Source: Bacillus sp. SD075 (lineage in GTDB: Bacteria > Bacillota > Bacilli > Bacillales > DSM-1321). Taken from it: DNA of 64,000 nt. The notes under the pieces were generated by a model. It was given only the letters and a program-made list of their open reading frames with translations. It did not search any database and was not told where the DNA came from. This document shows positions 26,571 to 34,248 of this stretch, in pieces. Position 1 is the stretch's first letter, and each line of letters starts with the position of its first letter. The stretch lies in assembly GCF_017355165.1 (NCBI RefSeq), contig NZ_JADILK010000019.1, positions 1 to 64,000 on the forward strand, read 5' to 3'. The position numbers and the translations under genes are program-made.

Positions 26571-26663
26571 TTATGTAAATCTCCCGGAAATTGCTTCATC
26601 GAGCAAACCTTGTTGGACGAGCTTTATAAATTTATTTCGCTGTTCTTCAATCACTACGGGCAT
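26571..26663 (-). CDS. Possible 30-residue small protein
   Basis: Reads VIEEQRNKFIKLVQQG then LLDEAISGRFT, a plausible amphipathic helix. GGGGGAGG lies only 2 bases before the ATG at 26663 and 11 bases before a GTG four codons in, so neither spacing is ideal. A terminator follows the stop by 11-35 bases, which argues for a transcript. The charge pattern faintly recalls small Fur-regulated basic peptides, but I cannot support that. Confidence 0.35.
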   Translation of the reverse strand: MPVVIEEQRNKFIKLVQQGLLDEAISGRFT

Positions 26664-26774
26664 TTCCTCCCCCGTCTTACCTTATTATAGTAGGTTATCA
26701 ACTTCCATTTCTTATTTATATAGACTGTATCACTGGTCTCAAACCGTCTCCTGTTTTCCAGAAGGTTTTATGCC

Positions 26775-27044
26775 TTATACTTCCAAAGCGTTTCTTTTAT
26801 CCTTAGATCGGTCAAACATACTGAGATATATTGCTACTAAACTAATGAGAATTATTACTGCTCCCGAGATAATTAAGGATGCATCTAATAATAAAATAAA
26901 CACTAATCCTGTTACAGAAGTAATAGTAAGCAAGGAGAATCTGCAATTGAGTTTTTCACTTCTATTAAAACCGTTTTTGTATAGGCATAAATGATTGTTT
27001 AGAAGAAGAATATATACCAGATATGTTCTAGCTATTAATTATGA
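26775..27044 (-). pseudogene. Membrane protein fragment
   Basis: A minus-strand frame of about 90 codons without a clear start. It contains two hydrophobic segments (TGLVFILLLDASLIISGAVI, ILISLVAIYLSMF) and a charged end, FDRSKDKRNALEV. No ribosome site. It could be a truncated small integral membrane protein. Open frames on the opposite strand here look like shadows. Confidence 0.4.
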
Positions 27045-27094
27045 TCTCATGAAATAAACTTAATTAAAAAACGAACCCTCAAAAACTTATAGTG

Positions 27095-27152
27095 GAAAAA
27101 AAATACGATTAGCTATTGCTAGTCATCTCTTTCACTTTAGCGTAAATAGTGG
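27095..27152 (-). repeat. Serine-recombinase gene 3' end remnant, copy A
   Basis: These 58 bases are nearly the same as 31641-31698, in the same orientation. On the minus strand the frame reads TTTIYAKVKEMTSNS and a stop, where TIYA is the end of the C-terminal helix-turn-helix of Tn3-type resolvases (usually VSRSTIYR). Nothing else of the recombinase remains here. Confidence 0.7.
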
Positions 27153-27175
27153 TAGTAATGAACATCGTTGCAACG

Positions 27176-27202
27176 AAAAAACCCCTTAGCACTTAGGGGT
27201 TT
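27176..27202 (-). terminator. Terminator
   Basis: AAACCCCT (27179-27186) pairs with AGGGGTTT (27195-27202). On the minus strand TTTTTTCG follows. It lies about 55 bases after the stop of the fragment at 27256. Confidence 0.8.
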
Positions 27203-27255
27203 CAAACACATTATTTATTAACAGGAATTCCAGCTTTCACTGAACTATCAGAATA

Positions 27256-27504
27256 TCAAACATTTCCAATTCGAACATGTACTTCTGCTTTCTTATTATC
27301 TCCATCAGCTACCGCTTTTATTGGAAAAGTAACACATCTATTAGGATTACTATTCACAATTATAGCACCTACCTTTTTTGAAGGTAGACTAAGACCGTCA
27401 TCCTCGTAAGCATCTATCGCATAAGTATTAGCAGAGTTATCAACTCCACTTACACATGCTGTAACAGCTACACTAGGAGTATGAAAGCATACAAAGCTAT
27501 GCAT
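27256..27504 (-). pseudogene. C-terminal fragment of an unknown protein
   Basis: An open frame of 82 codons with no ribosome site at the first ATG. The part from VDNSANTYAIDAYEDDG to EVHVRIGNV looks protein-like, with beta-strand character and Asp/Asn-rich loops, as in secreted or surface proteins. A terminator follows, consistent with the real 3' end of a gene whose 5' part was lost. Family not recognised. Confidence 0.45.
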
Positions 27505-27735
27505 ATGATAAAAAAGGGCAGGTACTCACCAGCCGGTAAGGTCTTCCATAATTAAAAAGAATTCATCCATAAACTGTTTGGATAAACTTGTTAATCCTCT
27601 AATTCGAAAGAACAGAATGTCGAACTGTGTTTCTAGTGAATGTTTTTACACCAGGACCGTTTAAAACATTGTAGATGCCCTTTTTAGAATCAGAGAAAAG
27701 TATTTGTAGGTATCATTTAGTTAACGGTGAGCGCT
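27505..27735. other. Unassigned spacer
   Basis: No gene, RNA or repeat recognised between the truncated fragment and the terminator of the lyase unit. Confidence 0.4.
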
Positions 27736-27737
27736 AG

Positions 27738-27788
27738 AAAAAAATCCCGATTTTATCTTTTTTTCATAGATAAATCGGGATTTTTTAT
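27738..27788. terminator. Terminator of the BCCT-lyase unit
   Basis: Long arms AAAAATCCCGATTT and AAATCGGGATTTTT with T-runs on both strands. It lies about 75 bases past the lyase stop codon on the minus strand. Confidence 0.85.
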
Positions 27789-27859
27789 GATGGAAAAATT
27801 TCACCGTTTTAAATCCGCTTTTTCCTTGACGCTACCCTTAAGGAAACCCCAACTCGATC

Positions 27860-29398
27860 CTAAAGTAGTTTTCCAATTGTATCTTCTACGCAACCGATGA
27901 TTTCGCCGGAATGGATTATCTCCTTTAACGTTTGTAAATGAGGATAAAGGTACGTGTCTTCCTCCATTTTTGGCACCGATTGGGCAATCCGGGTTAAAAC
28001 AGCCCTTGAAGCAGAACCAGGTAATAAATTGCTGTCCACGAACTGATGGGCGGAATAAATAGATAACAGTTCAATGGCTAGCACATATTCAAGCTTTTCA
28101 GTCACTTCGCGCGCTTTTTTCGCCGCATTGTATCCCATTGCTACATAATCTTCCTGATCAGCGCTGGTCGGGATGTTATCCACTGTAGCCGGATGGGATA
28201 ATATTTTCATATCATTTAAAAGACCGGCTTGTGTATACTGCGGAATCATCAGTCCAGAGTTGAGTCCCCCTTTATGTATGAGAAAGGAAGGATAGCCGGA
28301 AAGCTGACCGTTGATGAGACGATTGTTCCGCCTCTCTGACATCTTGGCAATTGCTGTGGCAGCAATACATGCGGAATCTAACTCGATTCCCACATACGAC
28401 GAATCACAATTAGCTCCTGATATTGCTCCGCCGAGTTCCTCGTCTGGCCATAAAATCGGGTTGTCACAACATGCATTCATCTCAATCTCGATCGTTTTCC
28501 ATGCATCGTGTAGTGTTTTCTTGGCGGCTCCGTGTAGCTGGGGAATAGCACGCAAAGACAACGCATCTTGTAATCGATAATCGACGGACTTCTTGGCAAT
28601 CATGGAGTCGCTTAACATTTTTCGAATGTTAAACGCGGTATTTCTTTGATCCTCATGAGGGCGAACGCTCATCAACCGGTCGTCAAAAGCACGAGTGGTT
28701 CCCTTTAACACCTCTAGAGTCATAGCTCCGATAATATCGGCGACCTTAGCCGCCTTTAACATATCATACAATGCTAATGCTCCAATGCCTGTAGGGCTTG
28801 TTGTCCCGTTGATAAGCGCCAATCCCTCTTTTGCTGAAAGCACAATCGGTTTCATACCAACTCTGTGTAAAGCTTCCTTCGCAGGTAGGAGCTCTCCGTT
28901 CACATACGCCATTCCTTCGCCAATCAATACAAGCGCTATATGGGCTTCCGAACATAAATACCCGACAGATCCTTCCCGGGGGGCAAAAGGGGTCAGGTGG
29001 AGATTTAAAAACTGTCGATACATTTCCAAAGTTTCAACTCGCACCCCTGAATACCCCTGTCCCAAATTTTGCAAAACCATGAGCATCGTAGCCCGTACGA
29101 CTTCCACCGCTTGCGGTTCTCCTACTGACGTGGCATGGGAGAGAAGGATATTCCTTTGTAATTGAGCCGTTTTTTCCAGGGATATCAACTCTGTAGAAAG
29201 AGCACCGAAACCAGTATTGACACCGTACATTACCTTTCCTTCTTTTATCCGATTTTCGACGTGTTGACTAGACAATTCTACCCGTTGACAGTAGCAATCG
29301 GAAAATTCAACTAAGGCACCAAAACGTGCAACAGCAACAAATTCTTCGAGACTAATCGGCTCACCAAGGGTTACTTTTTTTTTATCTTTGTCATGCAT
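27860..29398 (-). CDS. HAL/PAL-family lyase lacking the MIO triad (ergothionase-like)
   Basis: 512 residues, full length for the histidine/phenylalanine ammonia-lyase fold. Seen: catalytic-Tyr loop YGVNTGFG at 58-65, INGTT at 196-200, SLR at 281-283, SERR at 354-357, GLNSG at 378-382 and TSADQED at 411-417. The MIO-forming segment is changed: after GSVG (143-146) the usual ASGDLAPLSH becomes YLCSEAH, three residues shorter, with no Ala-Ser-Gly. The Tyr of the usual PYSLR is Leu. Known: ergothionase of Treponema denticola is a MIO-independent member that removes trimethylamine from ergothioneine. Inferred: this enzyme does the same or acts on a related betaine. The ATG at 29398 has GGAGGAG 8 bases upstream. 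It lies 19 bases after the BCCT gene. Confidence 0.85.
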   Translation of the reverse strand: MHDKDKKKVTLGEPISLEEFVAVARFGALVEFSDCYCQRVELSSQHVENRIKEGKVMYGVNTGFGALSTELISLEKTAQLQRNILLSHATSVGEPQAVEVVRATMLMVLQNLGQGYSGVRVETLEMYRQFLNLHLTPFAPREGSVGYLCSEAHIALVLIGEGMAYVNGELLPAKEALHRVGMKPIVLSAKEGLALINGTTSPTGIGALALYDMLKAAKVADIIGAMTLEVLKGTTRAFDDRLMSVRPHEDQRNTAFNIRKMLSDSMIAKKSVDYRLQDALSLRAIPQLHGAAKKTLHDAWKTIEIEMNACCDNPILWPDEELGGAISGANCDSSYVGIELDSACIAATAIAKMSERRNNRLINGQLSGYPSFLIHKGGLNSGLMIPQYTQAGLLNDMKILSHPATVDNIPTSADQEDYVAMGYNAAKKAREVTEKLEYVLAIELLSIYSAHQFVDSNLLPGSASRAVLTRIAQSVPKMEEDTYLYPHLQTLKEIIHSGEIIGCVEDTIGKLL

Positions 29399-29417
29399 AT
29401 TTTTCTCCTCCCTTACT

Positions 29418-30998
29418 TCACTTTTCAATTTTATCAATGAAGAACATTTTAATAGCAGACACCACTTGCAACACGAAAACAAACAGGACGGCTGAGCCGC
29501 CAAGTGCAGCTAGATACTTAACACCATCAACCCCTTGTGCCCCACCAGCGTAGGCTACCATAACGAACGCAATGGTCCCAATAGATAGTGCCCATAAAAG
29601 CTTTTTCCATTTTACTGGCTCTTCGTCATGTCGAATATTTACAGTACACATCGTAGCAATTGTGCGGACCATTGAATCAGCAGCCGTAGCAAAGGAAAGA
29701 ATCAATGTGATCATCACAACTGGAATAATGACTGAGCCTAAAGGCATATTGGCTAGAAATGCCCATAAACCTGCCACTGCTCCACCGTCTTTAATTGTTT
29801 TCACTAAATCAACAACGTTGTTCTGTTGCCAGTGTAAGGCCGTTCCTCCCCAAACACCGAACCAAACAATGCTAAATACAGAAGGCAAAATCCAGTTGAC
29901 AATCATAAACTCACGAATCGTGCGGCCCTGCGAGATGACGGCAAGGAAAATACCCATTACCGGTGCATAAGCAATCCAAATCGCCCAATCATACAATGTC
30001 CACCACATCACTAGGGCTTCTCCACCTATATTACCTGGATCAAGTCCCCATCCCCAGAAGTTCTGCAGCCAGTAAGCTAAACCAGCAGTGGATGTGCGTA
30101 AGCTAAATAACGTTGGTCCTAAAATTATGAGTGCAAAGAGAAGGATATAAAAGACTTTTACATTGATATCTGACAACCAGCGAATCCCTTTATCTAATCC
30201 TTTTAACGAGGATATAGTAAATATTGCCGTAATCACAAAGGTTAGCCCGAGCCACATGAGCGGTCCTTGGGTGATACCATATATCGCCTCGATACCTGAC
30301 CCGACCAGTGACAGTCCTGCGCCTAGCGAAGATGCCAATCCGAGTGCGATGGCTAACACAGCTAATGTGTCGATTATACTAGCCCAGATTCCCTTCGTTA
30401 CTTTATCCCCAAACAACGGCGTTAACGTTGACGTTACAGACAATGATTTCTTACGATTATAATACATATAAGCAACGACTAAACCGCTCAACGAATACAT
30501 TGCATACGGGATGAATGTCCAATTGTAAAAACTGCGTCCCATGGCATAGATCGCTGCGAGGTTCGTACCTGGTTCCACTCCGGTTTGCTCCATTTCACCA
30601 TAAATGTTGCCAAAGTAAATAATCGGTTCATTCACTCCATACGTTATGACTCCTGTTGCGATTCCACCAGTCAATGCCATCGCAAACCAAACAGAAAACT
30701 TATACTTTGGTTTAGAGTCTTTCCCACCCAAACGGATATTACCTAATTTTGAAAACGTTACGATGATTACAATTGCTAATGCCACAATGGATATAATTTG
30801 ATAAAGCCATCCAAGCCCACGTAAAGACCCTATAAACCCGTTCATAGTAATGTCAGTCAACAGTTTATTGTTAACGATTCCAAGAACTGCCCCTCCCCCT
30901 ACAAGGAGAAAAGCCGGCAAAAATACACCTTTACGTGTTTTCAGTTTCGCATCCGTCACTATTTCCGTAGCATTCTCTTTTTCTGTGGCAAATGACAT
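29418..30998 (-). CDS. BCCT family betaine-type transporter
   Basis: 526 residues with twelve membrane helices. The family signature in TM8 is clear: WWTLYDWAIWIAYAPVMG, then ISQGRTIREF. The Gly-rich TM3 stretch is TGGIATGVITYGVNEP, unlike the GMGIG of sodium-coupled BetP-type glycine betaine carriers, so substrate and coupling may differ. BCCT carriers move quaternary or trimethylammonium compounds. Its gene is 19 bases upstream of the MIO-less lyase, so it probably imports that enzyme's substrate. AAAGGTGGG precedes the ATG. The 5' flank holds a dehydrogenase remnant rather than an obvious promoter. Confidence 0.9.
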   Translation of the reverse strand: MSFATEKENATEIVTDAKLKTRKGVFLPAFLLVGGGAVLGIVNNKLLTDITMNGFIGSLRGLGWLYQIISIVALAIVIIVTFSKLGNIRLGGKDSKPKYKFSVWFAMALTGGIATGVITYGVNEPIIYFGNIYGEMEQTGVEPGTNLAAIYAMGRSFYNWTFIPYAMYSLSGLVVAYMYYNRKKSLSVTSTLTPLFGDKVTKGIWASIIDTLAVLAIALGLASSLGAGLSLVGSGIEAIYGITQGPLMWLGLTFVITAIFTISSLKGLDKGIRWLSDINVKVFYILLFALIILGPTLFSLRTSTAGLAYWLQNFWGWGLDPGNIGGEALVMWWTLYDWAIWIAYAPVMGIFLAVISQGRTIREFMIVNWILPSVFSIVWFGVWGGTALHWQQNNVVDLVKTIKDGGAVAGLWAFLANMPLGSVIIPVVMITLILSFATAADSMVRTIATMCTVNIRHDEEPVKWKKLLWALSIGTIAFVMVAYAGGAQGVDGVKYLAALGGSAVLFVFVLQVVSAIKMFFIDKIEK

Positions 30999-31034
30999 AA
31001 AAACCCACCTTTACGTATTCTTGTAAAGTGGGAT

Positions 31035-31160
31035 AAGACAAATATTTGGCAAGATAGTCGCCAACATTGCCCAATCCCTGCACCATTATCCTTTTACTTT
31101 ATATATCGACGCCTTAAATAATACCATCTTCATTGCACAAGCTGTCGTCCCTGCCTTCCT
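31035..31160 (-). pseudogene. Leu/Phe/Val dehydrogenase fragment
   Basis: Two minus-strand frames carry adjacent bits of a Glu/Leu/Phe/Val dehydrogenase: AGTTACAMKMVLFKASIYKV at about 31154-31090, and after a stop and shift VQGLGNVGDYLAKYL at 31083-31039. The GLGNVG is the NAD-binding glycine motif. Only about 40 residues remain. It lies directly before the BCCT gene, as though the cassette joined the debris of an older amino-acid dehydrogenase gene. Confidence 0.6.
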
Positions 31161-31254
31161 TAAGTATGAAATTCTGTACCTCCATAACATATAATTTTAT
31201 CATTTGTTTCCGCTTTCATTTTACCTCCCAGTTGAATTGTTTTCATTGTATAAT

Positions 31255-31380
31255 GAAAATTCTAAAAATTTTTTTATAATTTAATAATTTTTTTATAATT
31301 TATATCAACATATTTTATTATTATTGTTTTATTTATAATTTACATTATAAATTTTTCTATTTATAATCGGTGTCAAATCA
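31255..31380. repeat. Very AT-rich stretch with direct and inverted repeats
   Basis: A 17-base unit, AATTTTTTTATAATTTA, occurs at 31267-31283 and again at 31286-31302 (19-base period). Nearby ATTTATAAT (31331-31339) is inverted at 31344-31352. There is no coding potential. It may be a promoter or UP-element zone, a DNA-bending site or a transposon end. Confidence 0.5.
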
Positions 31381-31640
31381 AATTTTGGAAAAGTTAGTTA
31401 GATGTGTCTAGAAGTCTTGCTACAACAGTAAACCTCAAATCGCGCCCTTTAATGGAGCAATTTTATTGTCTTTTAACGTCTAATTGTTCATGTTTGGCTG
31501 TGTTTTCCATAGTGGTCTCTCAATCTGCGAATCGTTTCCGTACCCCCATTACAGGCTAATCAGGTTAACAGCAAGATCAATTATTGCTTTAACTAGCCCT
31601 AAGTACGATTTAACGCTTGTTTTACACAACCAAGTTCCAC

Positions 31641-31698
31641 AAAAAAAAAGACGATTAGCTATGGCTAGTCATCGCTTTCACTTAAGCATAAATAGTGG
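31641..31698 (-). repeat. Serine-recombinase gene 3' end remnant, copy B
   Basis: 58 bases nearly identical to 27095-27152, same orientation. Here the coding context is longer: upstream codons give the resolvase C-terminal domain that forms the end of the chimeric frame at 31678-32307. Confidence 0.7.
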
Positions 31699-32307
31699 AA
31701 CGTGGGACACTGTCATTTTGGCTATATCATTAACGCTCAAACTGTTAGATTCTCTTTCATCATACAGCTTTAAAGCCTTCTTAACGTCCTTCTCGTCCTT
31801 CCCTTTCCAACCCATATGTTTTGATATTTTTAAAAATATGATGAAAACTGTATAAATAATGAGGGTGTCACCTTTTCGTGACACCTTAAAATTAAAAAAT
31901 GTTCCTAAACAATCATCTAGGATCCGAATACGTTTAAAAGTCGTGGAGTATGGATGAAGTATTTCTTGTGTTGAATGAATTCTTTGAGTGAGAAGATTAG
32001 CTAGAACTTGTTGAAGAAACTGTACGGCTGAACCATTAAATCGTTGATTAAGCCCTTCGGGGCTCATGAGGACACCTATAGATGCTTCGAGACGGCTACA
32101 CAATTGTGTGAGTGGTGTACTCGCGACCTGTTGACTAAGCCACACACATAAAGCAATTAATTCTTGTGCTTGATATTTACTTGTACGTTGAACAAAACCA
32201 ACTTCCTTAGCTAATTGTTGTACAGAAGACGGAGATAAGTAGTTTTGAAGTTCTTGAGAAAAGAGATTCATTTCGTCTGAAACAGAAAAGCTCATAGAAA
32301 ACGCCAT
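31655..32307 (-). pseudogene. IS4 transposase N-terminus fused to a serine-recombinase tail
   Basis: One frame from 32307 to 31678 encodes a chimera. Its first 130 or so residues (NLFSQELQNYLSPSSVQQLA, then RILDD) match the N-terminal part of IS4-family transposases up to the first catalytic Asp. It then passes through an unrelated stretch into KDEKDVKKALKLYDERESNS and LSVNDIAKMT, the C-terminal DNA-binding domain of a resolvase-type serine recombinase. A one-base loss after AKMT shifts the frame. Restoring it would give GVPRSTIYA, and the remnant continues to 31655. Neither enzyme has a catalytic core here. Confidence 0.75.
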
Positions 32308-32652
32308 TCTTCCTGTATATTTCTACAAAAAGAATAGCGTTTTTTTCGTTATGATGGTACAAATTCACCTTAGCTTGATGGCGATGTGGCCAGTACCCCT
32401 ATATATGGGGGATATATCATAAGCACAATAACTAATCAGGTTTCGGAACAACTCTATTGTTACTCAACAATTCCCTAATCCACTTTTAATCAGATGTACT
32501 TTCCCTTTTTAACCAGTGGCCTAATTTCATCCTTATATTTTTTAGGCTTTCATAATACTTCTACATTCCACACCGGTGACATTTACTTAATAAAATAACG
32601 TGCTTTATAGAACTTTTAAAGGACGCTCAACCCTCTTTTCTTCTCAAGGACT
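32308..32652. other. Flank between the IS4 remnant and the monooxygenase gene
   Basis: 345 bases, no intact gene. The bases at about 32345-32410 contain a palindromic CCCCTATATATGGGG-like core and could be an IS end. The remaining part shows nothing recognised. Confidence 0.4.
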
Positions 32653-33885
32653 TTAGTCTCTTTTCTCTGCCCTCTTGAGCCCTGTAACGTAATTAGGTAG
32701 GCGAAGCGAGCTGTGCACATCCCCATCGCCCGGCATATTTTCATGATCTGATGACTGCAAAGCAGAAAGAGCTTGATTACGGACTTTGATCTCCTCACTG
32801 GTGCGTGGGAAGAGGAAGGCCGCACCGGGACCAGCCAAGGCCTGATTCGCTTCAACAAACGGTCGCATGATATTCTCATAAGCAGCGAAAGCCTTTCCGT
32901 GTTCTTCATGGGATGCCAGTTCACCGGCCAGAATATACGCCCCCACCAGCGCAAGACTTGATCCCTGCCCAGCCATGAAAGACGGTGCATAAGCTGAATC
33001 GCCGACCAGCGTTACACGACCCGACGACCAACGAGGCATATGAATTTGGCTGACAACGTCGTAATACAAATCGTCGGATTCCAGCATCGCCTTTACAAGA
33101 CGGGGGATTTCCCAGCCACTTTCGGCAAATATCTCGGCGGTCAACTTACGTTGCTTGTTTGCATCATGCTTCTTTGAAAAAGGCGGTTGCTCAGATGCGA
33201 ACGTTAGGAAGGCATGTAGCGTGTCGCTATCTCCAGAGGCTGACAACACGGCAATCCGACCCGGTGTAGCGTAGGTGACGGACTCGTGGGAGAGGCCTAG
33301 ATCATTTGGAATGGAAAAGCCATTAAAACAATAACCGAGATATCTGCTGAACTGTTCTTCCTCACCGAACGTAAGACGACGCGTGTTTGAATGTAAGCCA
33401 TCAGCACCAATGACGATGTCAAATCTGCTACGTAGGCCACTCTTGAAAATAACGTCCACGCCTGTGCCGTCATCGTTTAGTGCGGTGATTGAATCATTGA
33501 ATTGGTATCGGATCGGCTGGCTCTTCGTCAGATCAAAAAGCGATTCCGTCAGACTGCCCCGTGGCATTTCGATGTCTCGTCCTTCCTCGCCACCGGTAAG
33601 CTCCTCCGGTTTGATAACGCCGGCAATGCCACCGTCGGGATTGAGAAAAGTAATCTTCTGAGAATTGATATGATCTGCCTGAAGTTGCTCAAGTATCCCC
33701 ATCTGCTCGACCACATCGATGGCTGTCCCCCGAATATCTATAGGATAGCCCCCGCCTCGGATCGTCCCTGCTAATTCAACTACGGTTACATCAAATCCAT
33801 ATTTGCAAAGCCAATAGGCCAGGGTCGGTCCGGCGATACTTGCTCCTGAGATTAATACAGTAGTATTTGCTTTATTTTTTTTCAT
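32653..33885 (-). CDS. FAD-dependent monooxygenase (PHBH fold)
   Basis: 410 residues of the group A flavoprotein hydroxylase family. The N-terminal Rossmann motif is GASIAG (14-19), the middle DG motif is VIGADGLHSNTR, and the FAD-ribityl GD motif is VTLVGDSAYAPSFMAGQGSS. These enzymes hydroxylate aromatic or polyketide compounds; relatives include TetX- and rifampicin-modifying types, but the substrate here is unknown. It is divergently arranged with a TetR regulator, with a perfect palindrome in its promoter, so it is probably induced by its substrate. Its sequence looks more GC-rich than the flanks, suggesting transfer. GAGAGGAG precedes the ATG. Confidence 0.9.
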   Translation of the reverse strand: MKKNKANTTVLISGASIAGPTLAYWLCKYGFDVTVVELAGTIRGGGYPIDIRGTAIDVVEQMGILEQLQADHINSQKITFLNPDGGIAGVIKPEELTGGEEGRDIEMPRGSLTESLFDLTKSQPIRYQFNDSITALNDDGTGVDVIFKSGLRSRFDIVIGADGLHSNTRRLTFGEEEQFSRYLGYCFNGFSIPNDLGLSHESVTYATPGRIAVLSASGDSDTLHAFLTFASEQPPFSKKHDANKQRKLTAEIFAESGWEIPRLVKAMLESDDLYYDVVSQIHMPRWSSGRVTLVGDSAYAPSFMAGQGSSLALVGAYILAGELASHEEHGKAFAAYENIMRPFVEANQALAGPGAAFLFPRTSEEIKVRNQALSALQSSDHENMPGDGDVHSSLRLPNYVTGLKRAEKRD

Positions 33886-33922
33886 GTAAATACTCCTCTC
33901 GTTTATATAAATAAATTTAAGG

Positions 33923-33938
33923 TACGGAACGTTCCGTA
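33923..33938. promoter_or_regulatory. Perfect 16-bp palindrome, likely TetR-family operator
   Basis: TACGGAACGTTCCGTA reads the same on both strands. It lies 38-53 bases before the monooxygenase ATG, where it would overlap the -35 region. A half-copy, AAGGTACGG, recurs at 34151-34159 before the TetR gene, which would allow autoregulation. Confidence 0.75.
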
Positions 33939-34248
33939 TCTATGTGCCAATATTATTATATTTTCATCCGAAAAACAATAGAAAAATTTAGGAAAGGAAG
34001 AAATAAGTGCGGATCGAACAAGGTATGAGAAGTTATTCAAACCCCAGGAATCTTTTCATGATGAGGATTAGAACACAAACACACGGCTACCTTAAGTATC
34101 GCCGGTTTCAGTCTTATTTCATGTTTTATAAATTCTCCTCTGATCTATATAAGGTACGGTGAGTGTTGATACATAATGTGTATATGATATGATGTATGCA
34201 CAAACTAGCAATAGAAAATAATAAAATTATTGAAAGAAGGTCAGAAAT

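Noticed and set aside
26545-26994. 149-codon open frame on the + strand
   Set aside because: No ribosome site. The opposite strand has protein-like membrane segments and a terminator, so this is a shadow frame.
27860-29503. Longer form of the lyase starting at 29503
   Set aside because: The extra 35 residues overlap the BCCT gene, are Cys/Leu-rich and lack a ribosome site. The ATG at 29398 has an excellent one.
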